Shown here: positions 1-11,380 of the stretch, one piece after another
How the letters are laid out: each line of letters begins with the position of its first letter
Numbering within the stretch: the first letter of the stretch is position 1
From: Lagopus muta
Lineage: Eukaryota > Chordata > Aves > Galliformes > Phasianidae
DNA length: 64,000 nt
NCBI RefSeq assembly: GCF_023343835.1
Contig: NC_064433.1
Location: 178,577,777-178,641,776 of the forward strand
Direction: 5' to 3'
The notes under the pieces: model-generated
Seen by the model: the letters and a program-made list of their open reading frames with translations, nothing else
Database searches by the model: none
What the model was told of the DNA's origin: nothing
Program-made: the position numbers and the translations under genes

Positions 1-342
1 GAAAACCAGAAAGCACAATAAGCCTTGCTGCACTTCAGGAGAGCAGAGAGAGCGATGCTTGTGATGCTTTTCATAGAGATGTTGTTCAGTCATAGATGGC
101 CTGTCCTGGTGGACAGTAAAGATACTGCAGTCAGAGGTAAGTCAGCTTATTCAGAAAGAGGAGGAGTTTGTAACAGCTACACAAGAAGTAGTTGAAGTAG
201 AGCTTGTCATCAGTGTCTGTTGTATCAGGGAGCATTGTGTATATTGAATTGATTGTTTGATTTTACAAGTTGGAAATTTATGCTTCTTTTTTGTTGATAA
301 TAAAAAATAAAAAGCTGACTGCTTTGAAATTCTACTTTCTAG
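1..342 (+). other. NPAT: NPAT intron (3' part)
   Basis: This is the tail of the intron preceding the first visible NPAT exon, ending in a polypyrimidine tract and CTAG. I see no other feature in it. Confidence 0.8.
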
Positions 343-434
343 CAATTGATTATTGAAAATGCCAGAGAAAAGATCCTGAGCAACAAATCTCTTCAGGAAA
401 AGCTAGCTGAGAACATTAACAAAATCCTGGGCAG
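343..434 (+). CDS. NPAT: NPAT window exon 1
   Basis: The exon begins in phase 0 after a TTTCTAG acceptor and ends AG|gtaata, splitting a Ser codon. It encodes 30 residues starting QLIIENAREK and rich in charged helix-forming residues. The preceding exon is not in the window. Confidence 0.95.
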
Positions 435-3400
435 GTAATAGAAGGAACCTCTAAATTTCATCTGTACACTTATTTGATTTATTTTTGAGTTCTGAACTAA
501 TAACTGCTCTGTTCCAGTGATGGCAATGTCACTCAGGCACCTAAACAGGCAGAAAGTGGCCCAACAGAACAGGAGACTTCAATTGATGAAATCCTTGGAC
601 TTCAGGTGGGTCTGGTTTGTGCTTTTTACATTTTTGAAGATCAGCTACATCAGAATGGTCAGTAATGGAGACTTTGCTGAACCTGTGCCTACCTTTAATC
701 TGGCATTGTCCTCCTCTCCTCATTCTCCTTCCCCTCTCTATGAAAGACAGCTGAGCCCATCTAATGGGTAACTTCTACCCAAGGCACAGTCCCACAACTT
801 CCCTTTATAATCATCATCTCTTACCTATTTGGTGAGCTGGTTCAAGGTCTGAACCAAGAGATCTTTTGCTGGAGTTAAGTTTTAGCCAGTTTAACACCCT
901 GAATTCATTCTTCACTGTGCCAGGCAGTGGAAGCCGCAGCAGGATTGCAAGGCAGGGAAGTGGGACCACTTCTGGCATATCAGAGTGTTACAGAGAACTT
1001 AGAAGATCTCCTGGAGGTCATGGCATGTATTTAAATTCTTGAAAAGGCACTGAATGCCCCACTCATCTTCTTCTTGGGCTGCTACCAAAGAAGTCAGCCT
1101 GGAGCAGGAACCTTAGATCAGTGTCCTCTGCAGCTGTGCCTCCCAGCTGCCTGCCACAGAAAAGTAGTCATGTTGTAGAACAAAGTGAGTAGATTAAAGG
1201 AAACTGTCTTTTGCATAGTGTTGTCTTACAAATGTATGCAAAAACAGGAAATCAAAAGTTAGTTTGGGGATTTTTTGCCTGTGGTTGGCTAGTGCAGCCT
1301 TGCAGTATTCACACAGTCTATATGAGCTTCCGCTGTACCCTGAAATTCAGTCTTTCTTAACAAATGCTTGTCATTATTTGGAGAGTATCCCAGCATGCAT
1401 GTGAGGGCTGTAATGTGTGCCAGAAATGTTGGGATTTTGCAGGGCTCTATTTCTTCAGTTGTTAATATTTTTTACAGACCTGAAATGCATGGCAGAAACA
1501 TTTCCTATGTTTGTCTTCATGTTTATGTGATGAACAGAAGTAACAGAAGTGAAAATAAGATGGAAACGATTCTTACCCATTTTTCTTCGAGCTGTGAAAG
1601 CAATTGTCTAACAGTTCTGCATGTCTTGTCGTAGGGTGAAATTCATATGTCGGAAGAGGCTATACAGGACATTCTGGAACAGACAGAATCAGATCCTGCT
1701 TTTCAGGCGCTCTTTGACTTGTTTGATTATGGTAGGGTATATTGTTCCAAACTGTACCATTGTTATAAAACAGCAAGAATTATGATATTGTTTTCAAACA
1801 TTCCTTGAGGAAGCAAAGCTAGCTCAGCAGACCTCTTTTGCATGAGAAATAGACTGTATGGCATCTGTGTCCTGTGACTTGGAATTGGATTCTGGCAAAC
1901 ATGACTGTAAAGTACTGAGGATTCATTTGGCTGAAACGTTAGACTCTTCTGATATAAGGGATGATAGCTCATGTCTGTTTTTCAATTCTTTTGTGTTATT
2001 TTTCTATTTGATCAGGAATATCCTTGCATAAAATATGTTTCTGTACTTTTGCTGGATTTATTATGAGTACAGAGTTTTTGATGTGTTTAGGATAGTGTTT
2101 CTTGAACTTGAAATCCATATGATTCATTTAAAATGCATTACTTACATTTGTATTTAAAATAATACATTTAATCATTCAGCATACTCTATTTTGAAAATAG
2201 GGAAGAACAAGGTAAACAAGAATTTGCCTGTTGGTATTTCTGGTCAGAGTGGGGTAGAAAACACAATGCTGGTGGATGCGGATAACCTGGAAACACTTGA
2301 AAGTTCTTTAGGAACAGAAGAAACTAGTAAGTGTAGGTTTTGTTGTCTTTTGTTGTCTGTTTGTGGTTCTTTTTCCCTCTAAAATTCCTTCTAATCTGTT
2401 CATTTTTTTCATGATGAAAGTATCTCCAGACAGTTAAATTGTTAATATTTTTGGTGCTGATACGTCCTCTGATGTTTACCTTGTATTGCCATGTGGATGC
2501 ACTTAGTGTGTAAGAAAGTTTCAGGCTATTAAACTTTTGCAAGTAATGTTGTTAAGCTCCTGTATGAAAGCGGAATATCTGCAAAACTTTTCTCATTCAG
2601 AACAGAGATTCTATGTAAATTTTCACTGTAGAGCACATAAAGATAATGTTTTACATCTAACCTTACTACTCTTTTCTATCTATTCTGTATTGTGTTGGTT
2701 AATTGATCCCCAAAATAGCCTTACTCTGGACAAAAGGTTTGTCTGCCCCATTCTTAACAGCTGTCAGTCAGTAGCAGGTATTGAAAAAAAGTCAAGCAAT
2801 CTTTATCCTGAAGTATTCTATGAGCAACTGACCTCTTATGTGTATGCTCATTATTTATGCTTAGACTGAATTAACAAGTTGTCCAGTCTGTGTAATCTAA
2901 GTGTATTTTGCATGTACTCTCCACGCAACTTGAAAGTAAGGATGAGTAGTGTTATTCCTACTTCATTTTACATGGATCAGTTTTCCACTTAAGTGATTAG
3001 TTCACTCTAAAACCCTGGACAATTACCATTCTTTGTAATAACTGTGGAACCAATTTAGTCTCTGTTTTACAGGTGATAATTCTAGAGAAGTGCTGTCCTG
3101 TAAAGGTTTTCAGTTGGAAGAAACACCGTGTGCCATGAAGAATCCCATTAATGATGACGATATGGCAAAGAAAAATGCAACCAATGACCAATTGAATGGA
3201 AATTGTAGGCTACGGAAGGAGGCTGACGTACTTAAAGCCATTACCCATGAACATATTGATGAGCTGGAAATTGCTTTTGACTCTGTGCCTGTTCTGACTG
3301 AATCTAACAAGAGGCAAATTTCTGATAGCGAACGTCATGAACACTGTCAAGATTCTTATGGTAAAAAAGACTCGTCCACACTAGTACCTGGAAGTGAAAA

Positions 3401-6400
3401 ATGTATGGAAATTGAAAAAGATACACTAAGTCATAGTGCTCAAAGTAGTCCTAATTTGGAATGTGTTCATTCTGGTAGTCCGCAGATTCCTTTGGTTTCA
3501 CTGGAAGAGGGTTGTAGAGCTGGTGAGAACAGAACACGGCCTGCAAGTAAATGTCACTTTTCACCACACACATCAATACCTGAAAAAACACTCGCTAAAA
3601 GCCCTCCTGATGGAAGCCCTGTCCACAGTGCCCTGCTGAGAAAAAATAATACATCAATTTCTAGCCCATCAGCAGATTTGGGAAAAGAACAGGCTGTAAC
3701 AAATGGTACAGCTCCGTTACTTAATATTTCACAGGAGAACTTGAGCCACCGTACTAACCAGCAAGATCAGAGTGTGCACTCAGACTGTGCTGCAAAATCC
3801 ACAGTGAATATATCAGATCTTGGCAAAACTGAGTTGCAGCTTGAAGCTGCTGGTACTTGTAAAAAAACACAGTCAGATGATCAGCATGCACTTGATAACC
3901 CTAAGAAAGACTTTAACCTCCCTTCAGGACTATCGAACTCAGAGGGAGCACAAGTGGAAATGCAAGAAATGCAAGAAACTTCATCTTCTGCAAAAGCAGA
4001 TACTGATAACATGTATTTCTCTTCCGGTGATGATGCGTGTACAGGAATTTCTGTGGTATCCACTGAAAATAACCTTACTACATCTGAAACGTGCCGCTCT
4101 CCTCTCCCAGAAACTGCTTCTTCAACAGATGAATTGAGTACTGAAGCCAAAAGCACAAGCGGTGCATCTTCCAGTAGTCAACCAATGGATGTTGATCCTT
4201 CTAATATCATGTCCCTCAAGATCATCATCAGCGATGATCCGTTTATTTCGTCAGACACGGAGTTAAATAATGCTGTTTCCAGCATCACAGGAGAAAATTT
4301 GCCAACGATAATATTGTCATCTCCAGCCAAATCCCCCAGCAAAACTGCAGGCCTGTCCAAGTGTCTGACTTCAGAAGACACAGAGAAAAGTGCAGAGTCA
4401 GCATTGGCAGAGCAGAATCTCCTTGTGCTCCGACCTAAGGATCCTGTGGTCACCGCAGTTAACACTCAGAATGAGGACTGCACTGTTTTTTCAGTTGCAA
4501 GCACAAGTAATCTTTCCAAGGAGGGAGGTTTTATTCAGTTGATGCCGGCAACAAGCACAGCTTTTGGCAGTACAAACAACCTGTATATAGCCACCTGTGT
4601 GACTGACCCAGCTGCCTTAGGCACGGCTGTAACTCCTTCCAACGTGGTTGTACTGCCCGGCAGCTCAATGCCTCTTGCTGCCCAAGCACCAGCAGTCCAG
4701 CAATTACGGACTCCTCCTAGATCCAGCAGTACATTTGCAGGAAACCAGGCTATCTCCCCAAGCTTCCCACAAGGTAACTTCACTATTTGAAAAATGTTGT
4801 TGTGTTTCATTCTTTCATAAAAGTGAGCTGAATTTTTAAACGTTGCTCTTTCTGCCCCTTGAAACCAGGAACTCGTGAGCATGTTAATTGCTGCTAAAAT
4901 TAAATAAAAGCCATGGAGAGGCCCTGCCTGCTATGCATGGTAATTCTGTGTGATAGAATGCAAACAATAGGTACTTCCACTAAGCATCAAAAAGAACTAT
5001 TTGATGTTGGTATTTCTGCCTTTAATTAAAAGTTCAAGACTTAGGATAGCTACGTTCTACTACTTCATTTAATTTTGAACCATTTCTCAAAAAAAGGAAA
5101 AGTATTGGATTAAAGGAGCCTATCAAAACTAATAATAACACCTGTTTTCTAGTTGAAATGTATAATAAGGACCATGAAGATTTTCAAAAAAGGCAGAGAT
5201 TTTCCTGCCAAAGGTTTGGCTGTACACAATTCTAAGAAATTCTGTCTTGAAGCTTTTATTTTCACTTCCACATGTATGTATGTCGCTCTGAATGTAATGC
5301 CTCTATTTCCATGGAAACTACAACAGATAGAAAGAGCACTATTTGGTAGAGCAAATTCTCAGCTACAAAGCACTATTTTCAATACAGTCACTGCCATTAG
5401 CTCTGCACTTTTGCTGGCAATGGAAAAGAGTCTGGATGTCACACTTACAAAAGTCTGCTCCAGCAGATGTGATCAGCTGTTTTACTGCTGCTATGACCAT
5501 GGACCGTGTTGTTGCTAGGAAAAAGTTGCTGCCCACATGGTCCACTTTTCACTGTGCTCACAGCCACTGTTGGTCTCTGTAAACATTCAGCAGGTGTTGA
5601 TGAATTTCCATTGGTGACATCTTTTCCACATGTGGGAATTCAATGGCAAACCTTTGATCCATACACACTCCCATGTCAGATGCCATTGTGTCAGACTGCC
5701 CCTCTGCTGCCAGCTGTCACACAGCAACAAAATGCCACGGGATATTGGTGGAAAGGTTCAATATCTACTGCAGTACCACCAGCATCCACCTCTGACTTTG
5801 TGGGCCAACATCGTAAAATAGGAAGCATTACTTCTGGAGCAGCCCTTTCATTTTTGTTTCTATGCAATTGTAATACTTTGATGTGTTTTTAGGTTCTGCT
5901 ATTATTATCACATCTCCAGTGCAGCCTGTTTTGCAAGGAATGGTGGGAATGATTCCTCTCTCAGTAGTGGGACAAAACGGGAATTCCTTCTCAGCGCCTG
6001 CCCGCCAGGTAGCCTGTCACAATTCAGTCTGTCTCTTTTCAAAATTAAAGCTCAAGTGATAAGATTTCTTTTGCTAAACTGTAACTGAATATTTTGATTC
6101 TTTTAAGGTTTTGCATATGCCTGTAGCTAATCCAGTGTGCAACAGAAATGTCCCAAAACTTCCCATCCCACCCAAATCACAAAAGATTCCTGGAGCAAGA
6201 AACAAGACCAATGCAGGTATTCACTTTGCATTCTTGAGGAGGGCAGAATACATGTGAAGGTTCTAAAGATGTATGAGTTCTGCGTAATAAATGCCCTGGG
6301 AAGAGTAAAGGGAAGCTGTCTGTCCATGTGTGGAGCTCCAGTACAGGAGGGATGTGGAGCTCTTGGAGGGAGTCCTGAGGAGGGTCACAAAGATAGAGCT

Positions 6401-9400
6401 CCTCTCCTATGAAGACGGGTTGAGGTAACTGGGCTTGTTCAGCTTACAGAAGAGAAGGCTCTGGGGAGAACTCATCGTGGCCTTTCAGTACTGGAAGGAA
6501 GCTTACAAGCAGGAGGGGGACCTACTTCTTACACTGATAGTGACAGGATGAGGAGGAATGGCTTTAAACTAAAAGCAGAGATAAACTAAAAGAGGAAATT
6601 TAGGTTAGATGTTAGGATTACATTTTTCACTTGTAGAGTGATGAGGCACAGCTGCCCAGAGAAGCTGTGGGTTCCCCATCCCTGGAGGAGCTCAAGGATG
6701 GGTTGGATGGGATTCTGGGTGGCCTCAGCTGGTGGGGGCAGCCCTGCCCACAGCACAGGTTTGGAACTGAATGATCTTTAAGGTCCCTCCAGCCTAAGCC
6801 TTTCTGTGATTCTATGACAACTTGTGCATTAGCCAGTCTACCTTTTTTAAAAAAAGCCGTGGGCTTAAGCATAAAAATGAAATAGAATGAAGCTGCAAAT
6901 TAAGAAGAAACTGAGGATGGTGCAGTTAGTCTGCTTTCTGGTTCTCTGGGTGACCAAGAGAGCTCTCTGTAGTTACTTCCCTTCTACTTGGAAATTTTGG
7001 CTGTGCATTTCTAAGTCCATCTCTATTGGTTTTGTCTTGCCAAACATCTGCTACCCACACGTAGATAGCAGGTTTCTTGGTCATGCTCTTTGCTAATTTG
7101 TTAATCCGTACATTTTAAAGTAAATGAAAAATTTGCAGGACTTTCTCACTAGATTTTATTGATTCTCTACCAGCTAAAATGTCATTGCACTAATTGTGAG
7201 ATAATGTACTCCAAATAGTAGTAGTAGTCTACCAATGCTTTATCTCTTGTTCCAGGAAAACCGGTACCGAGCGTATCCGAAACGTCAAACCATATAAATG
7301 CTCGAGCACAAAGGTAAGAAGTACCAGGCATTCAAAGCTGCTTGCCTTCTCCTGCCATGAATTTCTTCGTACAGCATTGCCTAGGAGGAAGGCAGCTTTT
7401 TGAACAGTGGTATAATTAGGATCCCCCATCTCTTTTCCCAGGTCGAAGAGCGGCAGCCTCCCTAATTGTTGTTACAGGCTCCATTTGCTACCTTATTGTC
7501 ATCCCTTCTGGCCTCTGAACTTTCTGCAGTCGTTATTCCCTATTCTCAGTATTTTGTGTGTTGATAACATTTATTTATAGATTGAAGAGAGTTGAGAAAG
7601 TCAAAATGAGATGATATCATTTTGGTAATTCAGCTTTCTGTTAATTTTAACTGTCTCCAGACAGCTGAGCTGAAATTATGCAGTAAGAACAAGTATGTTT
7701 CTGAAGTATTTTCACCTCTTTTTCAGGACTGGAAATTCAGACAAGCTCATCACTGCAGAGCTAGGAAGGAAAGTGGAGGAGAACTTGCCTGCTGCACCAG
7801 CAGAGAGCACAAGCTCAAATTCGAGACAAGGTGAAAGTCACAGGAGAGTGCTTTGCTTTGACAACATCCTACCCGCTGCAGGTGGAAACACCCAAGCACA
7901 GACTGTGAAGAGTTTGCCCCAAAAAGAAAGAAACGAAAACTCTTCATTTGCTGTTGATTCGGCACCATCCTCTGCCAAAGCACAGGCAGCAAAGCGAGAG
8001 AAAGATAAAACATTGCCTAGAATTCTCTGTAAGCCAGAAATTGCTGGCACCAGAAGCACAGCTGTGAAGGAGCCGCAGCCCGAGCGGAAGGTTGTAACGG
8101 CAGGGCTTCCCTCAGATCCCTTCCACAAGGCTACAGCAAATAAAGAAAACGAACTGCGAAGAGATAGTGATGAAAAACAGAAGAACCAGGACACTGCCAA
8201 ACTGTCCAATGGCCAGCAGAGTGTTAGCTTATGGAATGAGAAGACGGTTGCTTCGGTGCAAGAACTAAACAAGAAGCAAGGGTCACTGTCAAATGGGAAC
8301 AGCAAATCTTCACCACCTGTTTCTCTGTCTTCAAAGGAGCCAAAGCGAGAAGCAGCCAAAGTTTCCAGCCAAGGCCTTTGCCTGTCAAGTCCGTTCACCA
8401 AGCAGTGTGTGGAAATGTTGCAGGACATTCAGTGGCACAGCCCTAGTGGTAAAACAGTTGAAAACGGCGAATTGCCAGTACCCCGTACCCCATCTGGAGT
8501 TGGAGACAGGCATACAGATGACACCGCAGACAGCGTACGAACCCCAACCTGCCGGCGATTCAACGAGGACAGCGCAACCCCTAGAATCATGGTCCCTCCT
8601 GCCACACCAGACCTGCCTGCCTGCAGCCCTGCTAGCGAAACTGGCAGCGAGAACAGCGTCAGTATGGCTGCCCACACGCTGATGATCCTCTCCCGGGCTG
8701 CTATTGCGAGGACTAGCACTGCAACTCCTCTGAAGGACAACACCCAGCAGTTCAGGTCTTTAAGGAGCACAGTAAAGAAAAGGAAACTAGAGGACTTGAA
8801 TGAGGGTGAGAGAAATTCTCGTTCCACAAATAGGAAAGACCTCCAAAGCTCTCCAACGCCATCAAAAAAGAAGAAAATAAAGGTAAGTACAGACACTATT
8901 GAAATCATGAATGTATTAAACATGTATATTGTTTATAATGGTTCAGAGGTATTAGTCCAAATCCTTGACATCCTGTTTATGTTTGTTGGTTGCTAACACT
9001 GCCTCTTGGCCTGTTCTGAACTAAGTTCTCTTAAGATGAATGAGCTCTTCATTCTCATACTCATAGAATCACAAGGTTGGAAAGGACCTACAAGATCATC
9101 TAGTCCAACCGACTCCTATCAACTGTCCAGTCATACCTATGAAAATCAAATGATTTCCTTTAAAAAATGAATGAGTTTGTAAATTCTAACTTCAACTTAA
9201 ATTTCTAGATTGAATTTAGAAATCAGGCCAAATTAGACTATGGCTTTCTAAAATCCAAACTGTTCTTGCATCCTTATTTACTACTAGGACAAGCCTACAT
9301 TTGATGTATTCTCCCACTTTGTAGCCCAGAGAACCTTGCCTTTGACTTGAGGGTTTGGCAGATAGCAAAGGTGTGAGACAAAAAGGTGATGTATGTCAGC

Positions 9401-9855
9401 AACCAAAAAGGAGGCACAGTATAACTTTGTTACAACTAAGCATGGCAGTCACACAGTCCTGACATATTCTAAGTGAAAAGCAATCAGTAACTCATCCTGC
9501 AGGTTCCCAGGGCTGAGAGGTGTGCCTGTTGGAAGTGGGGGGGGGGGGAGGGTGCTGCTAAAGTTGAGAGTTGAATTCCTGCCCACAGGCACACGGTTTG
9601 TATGCTGCAGGTATACAGATGTCTGTATGCACTTTGGTATCTGATTTCTGAATGAGCTTTGTGGAGTTCTTTCTGCAAAGCAAATGGAAGGTTGAGAGAA
9701 GACGGAAAGCTTCCAGACTGCTTTGGTACCCCCAGCTTCTCAGTATCTAACACAAGTGTTCATTTCTTCTCCTACAGAAAAAGAAGCTCCCAAATTCTTT
9801 TCCAGCAGGAATGGATGTGGACAAGTTCTTGTTATCTTTGCATTATGATGAATGA
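343..9855 (+). CDS. NPAT: NPAT (nuclear protein, coactivator of histone transcription), 3' ten coding exons; N-terminus lies upstream of window
   Basis: Coding exons: 343-434, 518-605, 1635-1731, 2201-2326, 3073-4773, 5893-6008, 6108-6216, 7256-7313, 7727-8882, 9778-9855. All introns are GT-AG and the join is 3621 nt, open to TGA at 9853. The 1206 visible residues correspond to about the last 85% of the family (human about 1427 aa); the LisH N-terminus is outside. Recognised by LQEKLAENINKIL, SEEAIQDILEQTESDPAFQA, the TSPVQPVLQGMVGM segment and the C-terminus FPAGMDVDKFLLSLHYDE. Most of the protein is low-complexity Ser/Thr-rich, as expected. Family knowledge: NPAT sits in histone locus bodies, is phosphorylated by cyclin E/CDK2 and activates replication-dependent histone genes. 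Four S/T-P sites equivalent to the mapped CDK2 sites are visible (window residues S551, S555, T1050, T1129). It lies tail to tail with ACAT1. Confidence 0.97.
518..605 (+). CDS. NPAT: NPAT window exon 2
   Basis: The acceptor is GTTCCAG and the donor CAG|gtgggt. The exon encodes DGNVTQAPKQAESGP through SIDEILGLQ and ends in phase 0. The acidic SIDEILGLQ tail matches the family. Confidence 0.95.
1635..1731 (+). CDS. NPAT: NPAT window exon 3
   Basis: Encodes GEIHMSEEAIQDILEQ followed by TESDPAFQALFDLFDY, the best conserved acidic block of NPAT outside the N-terminus. It ends on the first base of a Gly codon (donor TATG|gtaggg). The upstream intron of about 1 kb holds no other recognisable feature. 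Confidence 0.97.
2201..2326 (+). CDS. NPAT: NPAT window exon 4
   Basis: Starts after AAAATAG and completes the split Gly; encodes GKNKVNKNLPVGISG to GTEETS. It ends one base into a Ser codon at ACTA|gtaagt. The sequence diverges from mammals, as is typical here, so identity rests on reading phase and flanking exons. Confidence 0.9.
3073..4773 (+). CDS. NPAT: NPAT large central exon
   Basis: A single 1701-nt exon encodes 566 whole codons of Ser/Thr/Glu-rich, probably disordered protein. The 3' third is the conserved part: SLKIIISDDPFISSDTELN, SSITGENLPTIILSSPAKSP, GGFIQLMPATSTAFGS and TPPRSSSTFAGNQA. Two Ser-Pro dipeptides at 4320-4325 and 4332-4337 lie where CDK2 phosphorylates human NPAT (S775/S779). 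It ends CAAG|gtaact, one base into Gly. Much of the 5' two-thirds is species-variable. Confidence 0.96.
5390..5856. mobile_element. Mariner-like DNA transposon fragment in an NPAT intron
   Basis: The right end, 5815-5852, resembles the terminal inverted repeat of avian mariner elements (AGGxxGCATTACTTxTGGAGC pattern with two or three changes). The block before it reads like decayed internal sequence. The left terminal repeat is not visible, so the element is truncated and its left limit is a guess. It ends only about 40 nt before the acceptor of the exon at 5893. Family assignment is from memory of the terminal pattern. Confidence 0.5.
5893..6008 (+). CDS. NPAT: NPAT window exon 6
   Basis: Encodes GSAIIITSPVQPVLQ, GMVGMIPLSVVGQNGN and FSAPARQ in 38 whole codons. 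It is one of the most conserved NPAT segments, hydrophobic and glycine-rich. It lies 85 nt from the next exon, so the intervening intron is short. Confidence 0.96.
6108..6216 (+). CDS. NPAT: NPAT window exon 7
   Basis: Encodes VLHMPVANPVCNRNVPKLP then IPPKSQKIPGARNKTNA. It starts in phase 0 and ends one base into Gly (GCAG|gtattc). Confidence 0.94.
6331..6817 (+). mobile_element. CR1 LINE, 5'-truncated, sense, in NPAT intron
   Basis: Decayed 3' end of CR1, from the GGAGCTCCAGTACAGGAGG region of the RT frame through the 3'UTR to the tail TTCTGTGATTCTATGA. The RT frame is broken by stops. It lies between NPAT exons at 6216 and 7256. Confidence 0.9.
7256..7313 (+). CDS. NPAT: NPAT window exon 8 (58 nt)
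   Basis: A small exon between TTCCAG and AAAG|gtaaga encodes KPVPSVSETSNHINARAQ. Identity is supported by phase (1 in, 2 out) and by position, more than by conservation. Confidence 0.88.
7727..8882 (+). CDS. NPAT: NPAT penultimate coding exon
   Basis: A 1156-nt exon carries 385 codons. Conserved pieces are RRVLCFDNILP, FHKATANKENE, the LPVPRTP site, MVPPATPDLPACSPASETGS, MAAHTLMILSRAAIART and TATPLKDNTQQF, ending in a basic run (KKRKLED, SKKKKIK) that looks like a nuclear localisation signal. The Thr-Pro at 8487-8492 and at 8724-8729 match human CDK2 sites T1270 and T1350. Long antisense open frames across this exon are shadows. Confidence 0.96.
9060..9140 (-). mobile_element. CR1 3'-end fragment in last NPAT intron
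   Basis: Begins TCATAGAATCACAAGGTTGG, the reverse complement of the CR1 tail, and loses similarity after about 80 nt. It is a short, strongly 5'-truncated copy. Confidence 0.8.
9537..9548 (+). repeat. Poly-G run (12)
   Basis: An uninterrupted run of 12 G lies in the last NPAT intron, 230 nt before the terminal coding exon. It is prone to slippage and sequencing error. Confidence 0.9.
9778..9855 (+). CDS. NPAT: NPAT terminal coding exon
   Basis: Follows TTCTCCTACAG; encodes KKKLPNSFPAGMDVDKFLL then SLHYDE and TGA at 9853-9855. The extreme C-terminus is a family hallmark. Confidence 0.97.
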   Translation, partial: KKKLPNSFPAGMDVDKFLLSLHYDE

Positions 9856-11065
9856 AAGAAGGTGAACTGTGACAATATAGAGCTAGGTATCGTTATTGCT
9901 GAGGTTTTGCATGAGAAATTAGTTCTGAAGGGTGAGTTGCACTTTCAGTGCACTGAAGTTTCACTTTATAGCAAAATCATGCTGTTTCTGAAGCAGGTTG
10001 CTAAGTGTAAATATTGAGTTGGTATATGTTTATTTTTGAAAAAGCACTTGCGTAATTATAGAGCCATTTAATTTGCAAAGTTGTAAATTTGTATAAATGT
10101 AATGTTAAGAAGTTGTATGTTTCCCATTATACCCCGTTGTCTGTGCTCTGCTGCATTCTCTGTTACCCATGGGAACTGCTTCGTCCCTTCACACAGCAGT
10201 TGTACATTTGAAGGTGGCGTTTGTAGTTCACTGCTCTGAGCCCCGGCTGGTTAACCTCCAGCTTCCCCCCTTGCTGAACCCCACAGGAATTTCACCTTTG
10301 GCTCTGACTGGTTTGGACTCAAAGTCTTTTCTCCTGGACCTGTATTGTAAGGCTTTGAGAGAACGAACAGAAATACCCAGTAACAAAACAGAAGGGGAAA
10401 GAACAAAAAAAAAACCCCAAAGCCCACCCAAAGCATTTCTAATCTCTTGGTTTTCCCAACCAGGCACTGAGATAGAGGGATTTCAATTTGTGTAGGCCTC
10501 ACATGTTTACAGGGTTTGTTACACAGGATGTCTTTGATGCAAAATTACTTCCAGTGTGAATACTTAAATTGTAGCCCCAGCCAGACAAGGATTTCAAGTG
10601 CTCTACTGCAGAGGTAAATTCTTTCATCCATCATTTGTACTGTTGAGAAAGCAGTTGTTAGTATTACTTATCCTTTAGTAAGACACAGTAAAATTTGCAC
10701 CTCATCTTTCTGTTTAACATAGGACTTGCTGTAGTTACAGAAACTCTTCAGGAGAAGAGCAGCTCAACCTGCATTTTACGTATTAACATTAGCATGGGAG
10801 CAAACGAGCACCCTCATCCTTGCTCCAATAGTGCAGAATGCTCTCTTTTGGTGTCCTCCTGGGTTCTCAAGTTATTGAGGTCTTAAAACACTGCAAGTTT
10901 TCCTGTAAGAGAGCTGTACAGCAACAGGGCAATGTTTCAGATAGTATACAAGGATTCCTAAGGAACCAATATTATGCAGTAGATGTTTATATTAAACCCA
11001 TCCAATAACTGAATACTGCATAGCATTTACAGCTTGAATAAATATTTTTGTTTTAATAACAAGTG
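9856..11065 (+). other. NPAT: NPAT 3' untranslated region (inferred)
   Basis: About 1.2 kb runs from the stop codon to just past the AATAAA at 11037. It holds an A-run near 10407-10416 and no repeat that I recognise. The exact cleavage site is inferred. Confidence 0.75.
11037..11042 (+). terminator. NPAT: NPAT polyadenylation signal AATAAA
   Basis: A canonical hexamer is followed about 20 nt later by a GT/T-rich stretch (AAGTGTGTCTTGTTTAATG), the usual downstream element. It is the first canonical AATAAA on this strand after the NPAT stop that has such an element. Confidence 0.75.
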
Positions 11066-11201
11066 TGTCTTGTTTAATGTTTTGCTTGTCAGCCAAGCAG
11101 TTTGGTGGATATTGTATAGATGTGTTATGGTGGTATATATATCAGTCATTTTTTGTAGACAGAACTGAGTATTAAACACTGGATTCTAATAGCACTAATT
11201 C

Positions 11202-11380
11202 GTAGAATAGAACCATAGAATGGCCTGGGTTGAAAAGGACGACAATTATCATCTAGTTTCAACCCCCTGCTATGGGCAGGGTCACCAACCAGCAGACCAG
11301 GCTGCCCAGAGCCACATCCAGCCTGGCACTGAATGCCTCCAGGGATGGGGAATCCACAACCTTCCAGGGTGAAATTGCCA
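11202..11380 (-). mobile_element. CR1 3'-end fragment between NPAT and ACAT1
   Basis: Starts with the degenerate tail CATAGAATGGCCTGGGTTG and runs through the GCCAGGCTGGATGTGG region (reverse complement). It is the only repeat in the gap between the two convergent genes. Confidence 0.88.

Noticed and set aside
7838..8923. Two abutting minus-strand open frames of 196 and 164 codons
   Set aside because: They lie exactly antisense to the large NPAT exon 7727-8882, whose codon pattern explains the lack of antisense stops. No family features.
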